Position numbers and translations under genes: made by a program. From the NCBI GenBank assembly GCA_036265815.1, contig DATAOI010000064.1, positions 27,831 through 91,830 on the forward strand: a DNA stretch of 64,000 nt. Reading direction: 5' to 3'. The DNA comes from Gemmatimonadales bacterium. Its GTDB lineage: Bacteria; Gemmatimonadota; Gemmatimonadetes; Gemmatimonadales; GWC2-71-9. Shown in pieces: positions 45,997-54,669 of the stretch. The stretch's first letter is position 1. Each line of letters opens with the position of its first letter. The notes under the pieces were generated by a model. That model had not been told where the DNA came from. It searched no databases and saw nothing but the letters and a program-made list of their open reading frames with translations.

Positions 45997-48149
45997 CAGA
46001 ACGCCTGCCCCACGGCGATGTGGTAGGTGAGCCGGCCCTTCCGGTCGAGCACGTAGGAGCTCTGTCCCGGAACCGGCGTCAGCGTCCCCGTCGTGTCGAA
46101 CTGGAAGAGCGTGCCGGCCTGCAGCTTGTACGGGTTGTATGCCACGTCGAGCCGTGCTGGGCCCAGCGGCGTGCTCAGCCGGAGCCCCACGCCGGGCGTC
46201 ACCCGGATCACCGCGGGCGAGTTGGGCTCGTTGCGCTGCCACACCCCGCCGGCGTCGACGAAGGCGGCGAAGCGCAGCCGGGAGCTGAAGATCGGCGACG
46301 GCACCCGGAGCTCGACGTTGGCCACCGCGAGGGTGTTCCCGCCGGTGGCGGCCACCTGGACCGAATCGGGATCGAGCGGCCTCTGCCTCGACATGACCGG
46401 ATTCAGGATCGTCGAATCCACGTGGCTCTTGGGCACCACGTAGACCACCGGACCCAGCTCGTTGCGGTCGAAGCCGCGCACGTCGTTGGGACCGCCGGCG
46501 TAGAACCGCTGCTCCGGCGGAATGAAGCTGCCCCGCTGGGTGGCCACGTCCACCGAGGGAGCGAAGATGATGCCCCCGCGGACCCGCCAGCTGAACACCA
46601 CGTCGCGCCCCAGCGGCCGGTACCAGGAGTAGTCCGACACGATCCGGGTGAACTGCTGGAACGAGGAGGAGCCGAGGTACTTGGCGCTCTGGGTGATCTC
46701 CAGCGAGCTGAGCGAGCCGCGCGACGGATCGATCGGGTTGTTGATTCGGGGGAGCGTTCCTCGAGCCGTGAGGGTGGCGAGCACTCGATTCTGCCGCAGC
46801 AGCGCCACCACATCCGGCGTGCAGGCGTTGAACGAGGCGCAGAAGCTCACCGCAGTCGCCTCGGTATGGCCGTAGGAGAGCGTGTAGGCCAGCGACAGCG
46901 GGATCCGCCGCCTCGGCGTCTCCCGCCGCAGCGTGATGCTGGTGCCGGTCTCCTGCCGCAGATACACCTTGAACTCGGAGCGGCGCTCGGTGAAGACCGA
47001 GACCGAGATGGTGTTGTTGGGCGACAGGAACGCCGGCCGCTTGATGGCGGCGCCGAGACTGAAGTTGAGCTTGGAGGAGCCGACGGTATCGTCCTTCGAG
47101 GCGCTGCAGATCGAGTTGGCCAGGCCCCAGCTGAACGGCTCCGCCACCCCGACTTTGGAGATCCGGCCGGTGAGATCGAGAATGCGGCCGGCGCTGCCCA
47201 GGAAATTTCTCGAGGTCCAGCCGGTCGAGCTGCGGAAGCAGTCCTCGGTACCGAAGCCGATCCCGCTCTGGATCCGCCGGCGCTTGCTCTCGTTGACGCT
47301 CACCGAGATGGGCACCGAGTCCGACCCCACCACGAACGCCGAGGAATCGATGTTGACGGTGGCGAAGCGGAAGAGGTCGGATTGGTACAGATTGCGCTGG
47401 CTCTGCAGCAGCTCGTCCTGGGAATAGAGCCGGCCGGGACGGGAGATGAGCAGCCGTCGCACCAGTGCCGGCTCCACCCGCTTGGTCCCGACCACGCCCA
47501 CCTGGCCGACCACGGCGCGCTTCCCCGGCACCACCTCGAGCGCCACCGCGGCGGTGTCGGTCTCCTTGTTGGTCTCGAAGCTGGAGAAGACGCGGGCGGA
47601 GGGATAGCCCCGGTCGCGCAACCGGCGGGTGATGCTGTCCGACGCCGCCTGCATCCGGAACCGGTTGAAGGGATCGCCTCGCCGGAGCGGCAGGTCCAGC
47701 AGGGTCGACCGGCGGACCGTCGGCGAGAGCGAATCGAGTCCGGTCACCGCGAAGTTCGTGACCCGGGTAGGGTCACCCTCCTTGATCCGGAATGTGATGT
47801 AGACGTTCTCCGGCGTCCGCCGCACCGTGGTGTCGAGCGCGACGTGAGGATAGCCGCTCCGCCGGTAGAGCACCTCGAGCCGGACCACGTCGCGGCGGAA
47901 CTCCTGCTCGTCGAAGTAGCGCTTCTCACCGAGGCCGAGCCAGCGGACCAGGAAGCTCCGCGCGAACCAGCTCGAGTTGGTGGTCGCGATGGCGCTGGCC
48001 AGCACCTCGTCGGTGACGGCGGAGTTGCCCTCGAACGAGAGCTGGCGAACCACCCGGGCGGGCTGCTGCTCCTGTGCACCCGCGCCCGGGGCCACCGTGC
48101 ACAGCACAGCGAGCGCCAAGCCGAGCGCCACCGGGACCGCTCCCCTCAC
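45996..48149 (-). CDS. Omp85-family outer-membrane barrel (TamA/BamA type)
   Basis: The 717-residue protein has a signal peptide (MRGAVPVALGLALAVLCTVAP, lumen side AGAQ), about three POTRA domains (for example VRQLSFEGNSAVTDEVLASA) and a C-terminal barrel with the conserved RGFDRNELGP-type loop near residue 520 and an aromatic last residue. The gene order with tamB points to TamA, but a BamA role is not excluded. A GTG at 48230 would add 27 residues ahead of the signal peptide; the GTG at 48149 has GAGG 8 bases upstream. Confidence 0.9.
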   Translation of the reverse strand: MRGAVPVALGLALAVLCTVAPGAGAQEQQPARVVRQLSFEGNSAVTDEVLASAIATTNSSWFARSFLVRWLGLGEKRYFDEQEFRRDVVRLEVLYRRSGYPHVALDTTVRRTPENVYITFRIKEGDPTRVTNFAVTGLDSLSPTVRRSTLLDLPLRRGDPFNRFRMQAASDSITRRLRDRGYPSARVFSSFETNKETDTAAVALEVVPGKRAVVGQVGVVGTKRVEPALVRRLLISRPGRLYSQDELLQSQRNLYQSDLFRFATVNIDSSAFVVGSDSVPISVSVNESKRRRIQSGIGFGTEDCFRSSTGWTSRNFLGSAGRILDLTGRISKVGVAEPFSWGLANSICSASKDDTVGSSKLNFSLGAAIKRPAFLSPNNTISVSVFTERRSEFKVYLRQETGTSITLRRETPRRRIPLSLAYTLSYGHTEATAVSFCASFNACTPDVVALLRQNRVLATLTARGTLPRINNPIDPSRGSLSSLEITQSAKYLGSSSFQQFTRIVSDYSWYRPLGRDVVFSWRVRGGIIFAPSVDVATQRGSFIPPEQRFYAGGPNDVRGFDRNELGPVVYVVPKSHVDSTILNPVMSRQRPLDPDSVQVAATGGNTLAVANVELRVPSPIFSSRLRFAAFVDAGGVWQRNEPNSPAVIRVTPGVGLRLSTPLGPARLDVAYNPYKLQAGTLFQFDTTGTLTPVPGQSSYVLDRKGRLTYHIAVGQAF

Positions 48150-48195
48150 TGGAGCGCCTCGGCCGGGCAGCGGGGGGCGGATGGGGGAGCGGCAA

Positions 48196-48224
48196 TTGAC
48201 GACATGCTGTAAGCCCGGTAGTTT
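48196..48224 (+). promoter_or_regulatory. Promoter before dacB
   Basis: TTGACG (48196-48201), a 17-base spacer and TAGTTT (48219-48224). The start point would be near 48231, giving a leader of about 88 bases before the ATG at 48319. Confidence 0.55.
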
Positions 48225-48318
48225 GACCACCTTACGCCTTCATGTCAACGTAGGCTCGCCGACTGGCCACCGAAACCGAGGCGGTCGGGCCGACCGCCGC
48301 CGCGGAGGTCCGACCCAG

Positions 48319-48375
48319 ATGAGAAGATCCCTGGCAGAGTTTACCCTGAGCGCCGCGAATGGGCTCGGGATGACC
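48319..48375. repeat. Palindromic-repeat copy forming the dacB start
   Basis: This stretch matches the right half of the glcF repeat at 58474-58557: over 28 bases ending in CTCGGGATGAC the two differ at one position. It also parallels 54527-54582 (both open ATGAGAAGATCCCT). Here the repeat supplies the ATG and the first ~18 codons of dacB. Confidence 0.8.
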
Positions 48376-49836
48376 CTGGCGGTGCTGTTCCTCCTCTCCT
48401 TCTCCTCCGCTCACGCCCAATCCCTCGGCCGGCGCCTCGACGCCCGGCTCGACGCGCCGCCGTTCGACCGGCAGCTCTGGGGCATCGCCGTGGTGGACCA
48501 GAGCGGCCACCTGCTCTACGGCCGCAATGACCGGCGCCTGTTCACCCCCGCGAGCAACGCCAAGATCATGGTGGCCGCCGTGGCCTCGGCGCTGCTCCCG
48601 CCCGACTGGACCGTGCGCACCAGTGTCTACGCCGGCGGCCCGCTGCGCGGCGGCATTCTGAACGGCGATCTGATCCTCTATGGACGGGGCGATCCCACCT
48701 TCAGCCGCCGCTGTTTCGCGGTCGACACCACCCGGGCCGGTGCCTGCGACCGGAGCTCGCTCACCCGGCTCACCGAGCTCGCCGAGGCGCTGCGGGCGCG
48801 CGGCATCCGCGAGGTGCACGGCGACATCGTGGGTGACGGTAGCTACTTCGAGACCGCCACGGTCAACCCCAGCTGGGAAGTGTTCGACCTCAACTGGTGG
48901 TACGCCGCGCCGGTCACCGCCCTGGCGTTCAACGACAACAGCATCGATTTCCTCTGGCGGCCCGGCGCCGCGGTGGGCACGCCGGCGGTGATCACCATGT
49001 CGCCCGACTTCGGCGACGTGGCGTTCGAAAATCGGACCCTGACGGTGCCGGTGGGCGGCGTCTCCGATATCGGCGACCGGTTCTACCGCGTCCCCGGCAC
49101 CCTCCAGGTCTGGGCCGAGGGAACCGCGGCGCTGGATCATCCTCCGGTGACCGAGTCGTTCGCGCTGCCGGACCCGAACCTGTACACCGCCCGCGCGCTG
49201 CGGCAGGCACTGGAACAGTCTGGCATCGCAATCACCGGCGCTACCCGCTCCACCACAGACTCGCTGCTTTATCGCTCGGCGCGGAGCACCGCGCCGCTTG
49301 CCGAGCTGCAGTCGCGGCCGCTCCGCGAATGGGTCTTCCCCATCCTCAACCGCAGTCAGAACCTGTTCGCCGAGATGCTGCTCAAGCAGCTCGGCCGGCG
49401 CTTCGGGCGGGCAGGATCGTGGAGCGAGGGGCTGGCGGTCGAGCGCCGGTTTCTGATCGACTCGGTCGGTGTGGACTCCACCGAGTTCGATCTGCTCGAC
49501 GGCTCCGGCCTCGCCAGCGGTGACCTGGTGACGCCGCAGGCGTTCACCCGGGTACTCCGCTTCATCCGGGCGCACCCGCGCTATGCGACGTTCGCGGCCG
49601 GGCTGCCGCGGTCGGGCGCCGTCGGCTCCCTCAAGAACCGGTTCCTGGGCAGTCCGCTGGCGGGACGGGTGGAGGCCAAAGACGGCAGCATCGGCCGGGT
49701 GAACAGCCTCTCAGGCTTCATCGACGCGCCGGACGGAAAGCTGGTTACCTTCTCGATTCTGGCGAATCACCATACGCTGCCTGGCCGCCTCATGCTGGCG
49801 GCGATCGACAGCCTGGTGCTGGAGATCGGGAGGTAG
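48319..49836 (+). CDS. dacB: D-alanyl-D-alanine carboxypeptidase/endopeptidase, PBP4 family
   Basis: The 505-residue protein is exported: a signal peptide runs to SSAHAQ near residue 34. The serine peptidase motifs are SxxK (TPASNAK near 70), SxN (NRSQNLFAEM) and, where PBP4 has KTG, the variant AKDGS near the end. It trims or cuts peptidoglycan cross-bridges in the periplasm. The first residues, MRRSLAEFTLSAANGLG, come from a genomic repeat; a second ATG at 48370 would begin MTLAVLFLLSF without the basic residues, so the repeat improves the signal peptide. Confidence 0.9.
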   Translation: MRRSLAEFTLSAANGLGMTLAVLFLLSFSSAHAQSLGRRLDARLDAPPFDRQLWGIAVVDQSGHLLYGRNDRRLFTPASNAKIMVAAVASALLPPDWTVRTSVYAGGPLRGGILNGDLILYGRGDPTFSRRCFAVDTTRAGACDRSSLTRLTELAEALRARGIREVHGDIVGDGSYFETATVNPSWEVFDLNWWYAAPVTALAFNDNSIDFLWRPGAAVGTPAVITMSPDFGDVAFENRTLTVPVGGVSDIGDRFYRVPGTLQVWAEGTAALDHPPVTESFALPDPNLYTARALRQALEQSGIAITGATRSTTDSLLYRSARSTAPLAELQSRPLREWVFPILNRSQNLFAEMLLKQLGRRFGRAGSWSEGLAVERRFLIDSVGVDSTEFDLLDGSGLASGDLVTPQAFTRVLRFIRAHPRYATFAAGLPRSGAVGSLKNRFLGSPLAGRVEAKDGSIGRVNSLSGFIDAPDGKLVTFSILANHHTLPGRLMLAAIDSLVLEIGR

Positions 49837-49864
49837 CGACGACCATACGTCCGGGAGGCCCCTC

Positions 49865-50353
49865 ATGCTGCTGCTGATCATCCGCCACGCCGACGCGGGA
49901 GAGCGCGATCCGGCAAAATGGCCCGACGACTCCCAACGACCGCTGAGCGACAAGGGACGCAAGGTCCACCGCCGGGTGAGCCGGGCACTTAAGCGTCTCG
50001 ATCTGATTCCGGAGCTGGTCCTCACCAGTCCTTGGCTCCGGGCGGCGGAGACCGCCGACATCCTCGCGAGCGAGCTGGAGCTCCAGCAGAAACCGGTTCC
50101 CGTCACCGCCCTGGCCGACTCGCCTGACCTGAGCCGGCTGGCCGACGACCTGGGCGACCCAGGGCGGAACACGATCGTGGCGATGGTGGGACACTCGCCC
50201 TGGATGGAGGAGCTGGGGGCCATCCTGCTGGGCGGCAGCGCCACCGGCGTGCGGATCGACTTTCCCAAGAGTGGCGTGCTGGGCCTCGACCTGGCGGAGC
50301 TCGCTCCCGCCGCGGGCGAGCTCCGCTTCCTGCTCCGGCCGAAGATGCTGTAG
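49865..50353 (+). CDS. sixA: SixA-type histidine phosphatase
   Basis: The 162-residue protein of the phosphoglycerate-mutase superfamily has the RHADAGE motif near residue 7 with the phosphohistidine, an Arg in SPWLRAAETADIL, and the second His in VGHSPWMEEL. Members dephosphorylate phosphohistidine on HPt domains or small phosphometabolites. It follows dacB by 28 bases and meets the convergent reductase gene across a hairpin. Confidence 0.88.
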   Translation: MLLLIIRHADAGERDPAKWPDDSQRPLSDKGRKVHRRVSRALKRLDLIPELVLTSPWLRAAETADILASELELQQKPVPVTALADSPDLSRLADDLGDPGRNTIVAMVGHSPWMEELGAILLGGSATGVRIDFPKSGVLGLDLAELAPAAGELRFLLRPKML

Positions 50354-50367
50354 GGGAGGAGCCCCTA
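50351..50367. terminator. Short hairpin holding both convergent stop codons
   Basis: TAGGGG (50351-50356) and CCCCTA (50362-50367) pair around a five-base loop. The TAG of the sixA-like gene and, on the other strand, the TAG of the reductase gene form the two ends of the stem. The stem is short and there is no U-run, so termination strength is doubtful. Confidence 0.4.
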
Positions 50368-51393
50368 GTCGTCCTTCTGCCCGAAGATCGCCAGGTTGGA
50401 AGAGTGCCCCGGGTTGACCTTGGCCTTCGGATTGATGAAGTGCACCGCGTTGTTCACTGCAATGCACGCCTCCGACGCCCCGGTGGCGATCAGCTTCAGC
50501 TTGCCGGGATAGCTGGTGATGTCGCCGGCGGCGTAGATGCCGGGGACGTTGGTCTCCATGAGCTGGTTGACTTTGATGTCGGCCTTCTCGGTGTCGAGTC
50601 CCCACTCCTTGATCGCGCCCAGGTCGGAATGGAAGCCGAGGAGCGGGATGATGGCGTCGAGCTCCAGGGTCTCCTCTTCCTTGGTCTTGTTGTTGAAGAG
50701 GGTGACCCGCTCCACCCGGCCGTTGCCCTCGATCTTCTTCACCTCCCAGAAGGTGCGGAGATCGCAGCGGCCCTCCCGGCTCAGCTCCTGGACCTGGTTG
50801 ATGGTGGCGGCGTGTGCCCGGAAGCCGTCCCGCCGGTGAATCAGCATGATCGAATCGGCCACGCCCTGCAGGTTGACCGCCCAGTCGAAGGCCGAGTCGC
50901 CGCCGCCCACCAGGAGCACCCGCCGGCCCTCGAACTGCTTCGGGTCGAGGACCTTGAAATAGACGCCCTTCTCCTCGAAGGCATCCTCGCCCTCGATGCC
51001 CAGCCGTCGCGCCTCGAACGCGCCGATCCCGGCCGCGATGACGATGGTGCGCGAGGGATAGTCGCCCCCGTCGGTCTCCAGCACGAAGTGGCCGCCGTTC
51101 CCATCCTCCACCCGGCGGAGACCGGTCACCACCTCACCCATGTGGGTGGTCGCGCCGAACTGAAGTCCCTGAGCGGCCATGTCGCGCACCAGGTCCTTGG
51201 CCAGGATCTTGGGAAAGCCGGCCACGTCGAAGATGTACTTCTCCGGATAGAGCGCCATCAATTGACCGCCCAGCGCGGGCAAGGCATCGATGATCCGGGC
51301 CGAGGCACCCCGCATCCCGGCGTAGAAGGCGGCGAAGAGCCCGGTGGGTCCCCCTCCGATGATCGAAATGTCTCTCAGCTCCTGCTCGGCCAC
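50365..51393 (-). CDS. Ferredoxin-NADP(+) reductase type 2 (thioredoxin-reductase-like)
   Basis: The 342-residue flavoprotein has an FAD motif IIGGGPTG at its start, the NADP motif LLVGGGDSAFDW near residue 163 and a late GDITSYPGKLKLI FAD-binding strand. It lacks the CxxC redox pair of thioredoxin reductase, as expected for the type 2 ferredoxin-NADP reductases, which pass electrons between NADPH and ferredoxin or flavodoxin. The GTG at 51393 has AGGAG 8 bases upstream; AT-rich TTATATTTATT about 55 bases upstream is probably its promoter. Confidence 0.9.
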   Translation of the reverse strand: MAEQELRDISIIGGGPTGLFAAFYAGMRGASARIIDALPALGGQLMALYPEKYIFDVAGFPKILAKDLVRDMAAQGLQFGATTHMGEVVTGLRRVEDGNGGHFVLETDGGDYPSRTIVIAAGIGAFEARRLGIEGEDAFEEKGVYFKVLDPKQFEGRRVLLVGGGDSAFDWAVNLQGVADSIMLIHRRDGFRAHAATINQVQELSREGRCDLRTFWEVKKIEGNGRVERVTLFNNKTKEEETLELDAIIPLLGFHSDLGAIKEWGLDTEKADIKVNQLMETNVPGIYAAGDITSYPGKLKLIATGASEACIAVNNAVHFINPKAKVNPGHSSNLAIFGQKDD

Positions 51394-51441
51394 ATCCAGC
51401 TCCTGCGTGATGGCAATGGTGAGGGCGGACTCCGTTGAATA

Positions 51442-51447
51442 AATATA
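51442..51447 (-). promoter_or_regulatory. Candidate -10 element of the reductase gene
   Basis: TATATT on the minus strand in an AT-rich patch (TTATATTTATT), about 48 bases before the GTG. No clear -35 is visible. Confidence 0.4.
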
Positions 51448-51568
51448 ACTGGCGACCCCACGGCCCGATCGTGGAGGACTTCCCCGAGCGGGAAGGACCG
51501 GGCACATTGGTTCCGTTCGATGACACCTCCGTTCATCTATCCCTCCTCCGCACCGTCGGAAGGCGCCA

Positions 51569-52114
51569 GTGAAGATCTACACCAGGACCGGAGACCAGGG
51601 CGAGACCGGCCTCTTCGGCGGCGGTCGGGTGCCCAAGGATCACCCGCGAGTCGCGGCGTACGGCGACGTCGACGAGCTCAACTCCGCCGTCGGCCTGGCC
51701 CGGGCCACCGCACCGGTCGAGCTGTTCGATCCCCTGCTCCAGTCGGTGCAGCGGGACCTCTTCTCCATCGCGGCCCACCTGGCGACACCCGATCCGGAGA
51801 AGGTGGCCAAGGCGCTGGAGAAGGCGGAGCTCTCGGAGGCGCGGGTAGCGGAGTTCGAGCGGGCGATGGATGCGGCCGACCAGGAGCTCCCGCCGCTCCG
51901 CGCCTTCGTGCTGCCCGCCGGCTCGCCCAAGGCCGCGGCGCTCCACCTGGCGCGCACCGTCTGCCGCCGCGCCGAGCGGAGCGTGGTGCAATTGGGACGG
52001 GAGGCGGTGGTCCCCGCGCTCTTCGTGGTCTACCTGAACCGACTCTCGGATCTGCTGTTCACCCTGGCTCGGCTGGCCAATCGCCGCGAGGGGCGGGAGG
52101 ACGAGACCTGGTGA
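51569..52114 (+). CDS. ATP:cob(I)alamin adenosyltransferase, PduO type
   Basis: The 181-residue protein has the N-terminal signature KIYTRTGDQGETGLFGG, then YGDVDELNSAVGLAR and the C-terminal NRLSDLLFTLARLAN helix that lies over the ATP site. It makes adenosylcobalamin from cob(I)alamin. GGAAGG precedes the GTG. No cobalamin-dependent enzyme is close, so the coenzyme user is elsewhere. The stop overlaps the aroB start (GTGA). Confidence 0.93.
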   Translation: MKIYTRTGDQGETGLFGGGRVPKDHPRVAAYGDVDELNSAVGLARATAPVELFDPLLQSVQRDLFSIAAHLATPDPEKVAKALEKAELSEARVAEFERAMDAADQELPPLRAFVLPAGSPKAAALHLARTVCRRAERSVVQLGREAVVPALFVVYLNRLSDLLFTLARLANRREGREDETW

Positions 52115-53202
52115 CCGGCGGACCGGTACTGGTGAGCCACGCGCTGGGCCGCTACCCGGTCTACGTCGAGCCCGGCGCCCTGGCTCGGCTGGAGGAGCTG
52201 GTGGCCGAGCACCTGGCCGGCCGGCGGACGGCCCTCGTCGCGGACAACACGGTATTCGAGCTGCTGCACGGAGGCAGACTGGCGCGTTCGCCGTGGGGCG
52301 GCGAGGTGCTGACCTTCCCAGCCGGCGAGGCATCGAAAAGCCGGGAACAATGGAGCCGCCTGACCGATGAGCTGCTGCAGCGCGGGTTCGGCCGGGACAG
52401 CGCACTCGTCGCGCTGGGCGGAGGCGTCGCGGGCGACCTGGCCGGCTTCGTCGCGGCCACCTACATGCGCGGCGTACCGTATCTCCAGGCGCCCACTACG
52501 CTGCTCGCCATGCTGGACGCGTCGGTCGGCGGCAAGACGGGGGTGGATACGCCGGAGGGAAAGAACCTGGTAGGCGCCTTCCATCCGCCAGTGGCGGTGG
52601 TGGCGGATCCCCGCGTGCTTCGCACCCTCCCACTGCGGGAGTACCGGAGCGGCCTCGCGGAAGCCGTGAAGCACGGACTGATCGCCGATCCCGAGTACTT
52701 CGGGTGGATGGACCGCGAGACGGCGGCGCTGCTCGCGCGGGACGAGGCTGTCCTCACCCGGCTGGTGCGCGGAAGCGTGGCGATCAAGGCCGAGGTGGTG
52801 AGCGGGGACGAGCGCGACGCGGGCCGGCGGGCCATCTTGAACGCCGGGCATACCGTGGCCCACGCGCTGGAACAGGCCACCGGATACGGCCTGCCCCACG
52901 GCGAGGCCGTGGCGCTGGGTCTGCTGGCCGAGTGCGAGCTGGCCGAGCGACTCGGACTGGCCGGAGAGGGCATCCGCGCGCGGGTGGCGACGTTGCTGGG
53001 GAGGTTGGGGCTCCCGGTCCGGCTTTCGGTTCGGGTGCCGCCGGAGCGGCTGCTGGCGGCCATGGGCAGCGACAAGAAGAATCGGGCCCGCCAGGTCCGG
53101 TTCGCCTTACCCACATCAATCGGCCACATGGATGAGGGCGAGGGGTGGACCCGGCCGGCTCCGGAAGCGATCGTGAGACAGGCACTTCAGGTCATTCTTT
53201 AA
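52111..53202 (+). CDS. aroB: 3-dehydroquinate synthase
   Basis: The 363-residue protein, second enzyme of the shikimate path, has GGGVAGDLAGFVAATYMRG as the NAD site, SVGGKTGVDTPEGKN, EAVKHGLI and the metal ligands in NAGHTVAHALE and LPHGEAVALG. The GTG overlaps the preceding stop by three bases. Confidence 0.96.
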   Translation: MTGGPVLVSHALGRYPVYVEPGALARLEELVAEHLAGRRTALVADNTVFELLHGGRLARSPWGGEVLTFPAGEASKSREQWSRLTDELLQRGFGRDSALVALGGGVAGDLAGFVAATYMRGVPYLQAPTTLLAMLDASVGGKTGVDTPEGKNLVGAFHPPVAVVADPRVLRTLPLREYRSGLAEAVKHGLIADPEYFGWMDRETAALLARDEAVLTRLVRGSVAIKAEVVSGDERDAGRRAILNAGHTVAHALEQATGYGLPHGEAVALGLLAECELAERLGLAGEGIRARVATLLGRLGLPVRLSVRVPPERLLAAMGSDKKNRARQVRFALPTSIGHMDEGEGWTRPAPEAIVRQALQVIL

Positions 53203-53330
53203 GCCGAAAGACTGCAAAACATTACAGTTTTTGTCCCCACCGGGAGCCGGCTCGAAAATGTGGCGATCGGTGGACAAAGGCGCGAACCGTTTGGTCTTGA
53301 ACGATTTGTGATGTGGAAACCTTCCTTTGC

Positions 53331-53359
53331 TTGACCGCGCCGCTCGCTAATCCTATATT
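53331..53359 (+). promoter_or_regulatory. Strong sigma-70-type promoter of the sigma factor gene
   Basis: TTGACC (53331-53336), a 17-base spacer and TATATT (53354-53359), the best match to the sigma-70 consensus in the window. The leader is about 75 bases. The gap before it (53203-53330) holds a weak ACTG/CAGT stem with a T-run after aroB at about 53208-53231 but no gene. Confidence 0.7.
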
Positions 53360-53439
53360 CGATCACTCCTTCCGAGCATTCTGTCGCCGCTCTCGCAACC
53401 AAAAACCGCTGTCGGTTCAACTCACCCCTGGGGTTGACT

Positions 53440-54333
53440 ATGGCCCACGTCCGTGTCCGGAAAGCTCACGCGTTAGTGCGTTCCGCCCCTGCCGGCGCCT
53501 TCGACCAGTACCTCCTCGACATCCAGAAGCTCCCCATGATCTCCGACCCCGAGGAGGAGAAACGACTGGCGCGCCGGGCCTTGGCGGGCGACGAGGTGGC
53601 CGCGGAGCGGCTGGTCACGGCGAACCTGCGGTTCGTGATCTCCTACGTGAAGAAGTATCAGGGGCACGGGCTCGATCTCTCCGAACTGGTGGCCATCGGC
53701 AACGAAGGCCTGCTCAAGGCGGTCAAGAAGTTCGACCCCGACCACGGGGTCAAGTTCATCTCGTACGCCGTCTGGTGGGTCCGCCAGGCGGTGTTGAAGG
53801 CGCTGGCCGAGCAGACCCGCAGCGTCCGCATCCCGCTCAATCAGAATTCGGCCCTGGTGCGCATGGCCCGCGCCCAGAGCTTCCTGGCCCAGGAGCTGGG
53901 ACGCGAGCCGACCGATCAAGAGATCGCCACCGCCCTGAACGACACCCTCGACAACATCCGCTCCGCCCGCCGCATGACCTCGACCGAGGTCTCGCTCGAC
54001 GCGCCGGTCGAACGGCAGGACCGGAGCGCCAGCAGCTTCGGCGAGCGCGTGGCCGGCACCGGCGGCGGCGAGATCGAGGAGATGACCGACGCTCGGCTGC
54101 AGCGCGAGTTCATCGATAAAATCTTTCAGCGGCATCTCACCCCGCGCGAGCGGAAGATCCTCTCGCTCTACTACGGCCTGGAGGAAGGCTCCGAGGCACT
54201 CACCCTGGAAAAGATCGGCACCCTCCTGGGCGTCACCCGCGAGCGAATCCGCCAGATCCGCGAGCGCGCCTTCGAGAAACTCCGCGACTCGGCCGACGTG
54301 AGGGCGCTGCGGGGGTACTGGGGAGCGGCGTGA
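53440..54333 (+). CDS. Sigma-70 family factor without region 1.1 (primary or group 2)
   Basis: The 297-residue protein has region 1.2 (FDQYLLDIQKLPMI), region 2 with NLRFVISYVKKYQGHGLDL and KFISYAVWWVRQAVLKALAE (-10 recognition), region 3, and region 4 with LTLEKIGTLLGVTRERIRQI, the -35-binding helix-turn-helix. Length and order resemble the short primary sigma factors of Bacteroidota, which also lack region 1.1. It may be the housekeeping factor itself. The ATG at 53440 was taken over a TTG six bases earlier. Confidence 0.9.
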   Translation: MAHVRVRKAHALVRSAPAGAFDQYLLDIQKLPMISDPEEEKRLARRALAGDEVAAERLVTANLRFVISYVKKYQGHGLDLSELVAIGNEGLLKAVKKFDPDHGVKFISYAVWWVRQAVLKALAEQTRSVRIPLNQNSALVRMARAQSFLAQELGREPTDQEIATALNDTLDNIRSARRMTSTEVSLDAPVERQDRSASSFGERVAGTGGGEIEEMTDARLQREFIDKIFQRHLTPRERKILSLYYGLEEGSEALTLEKIGTLLGVTRERIRQIRERAFEKLRDSADVRALRGYWGAA

Positions 54334-54340
54334 GGGAGGG

Positions 54341-54657
54341 TGGGGCAAGGTGGGGCAGGGTGGGGCAAGGTGAGGCAGAGTGAGGCAGGGAATGGTGCTG
54401 GGGAAGGGCGGCGCTGGCATCCCGAGGAGTGTCAGCGACGAGAGATCTACGGCGTGGGATGACAGCCAAACAGCAAAAGCGACGGCAACAGTCCCCACCG
54501 CTCACGGCGCCGGTCCGATCCGAGTAATGAGAAGATCCCTCGCGGACTGTACTCTGAGCGCGCGAACGGACTCGCGATGACAGCACGGCAACCCGTGCCA
54601 CAGTTCCAGCGAGCTCCCCCTGCCCCACGTTGCCTCACTCTGCCCCACCTTGCCCCA
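54341..54657. repeat. Compound repeat: inverted 10-bp arrays around two palindromic units
   Basis: Five 10-bp units of the type TGGGGCAAGG (54341-54390) are answered by four inverted units at 54618-54657. Between them lie a degenerate TCCCGAGG unit (54418-54465) and an ATGAGAAGATCCCT unit (54527-54582). There is no gene in this 336-base gap. A 66-codon frame through it is repeat-derived. Confidence 0.8.
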
Positions 54658-54669
54658 TTATGTTCCATC

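Noticed and set aside
45997..46242. Extension of tamB upstream of 45996
   Set aside because: It reads the Omp85 barrel gene in another frame, and the ATG at 45996 starts a clean membrane anchor.
54341..54390. Short tandem array as a CRISPR
   Set aside because: Units are 10 bp with no spacers and an inverted array follows. There is no cas gene.
54380..54580. 66-codon frame in the repeat gap
   Set aside because: It is made of the palindromic repeat; the MRRSLA end is the same repeat that starts dacB.
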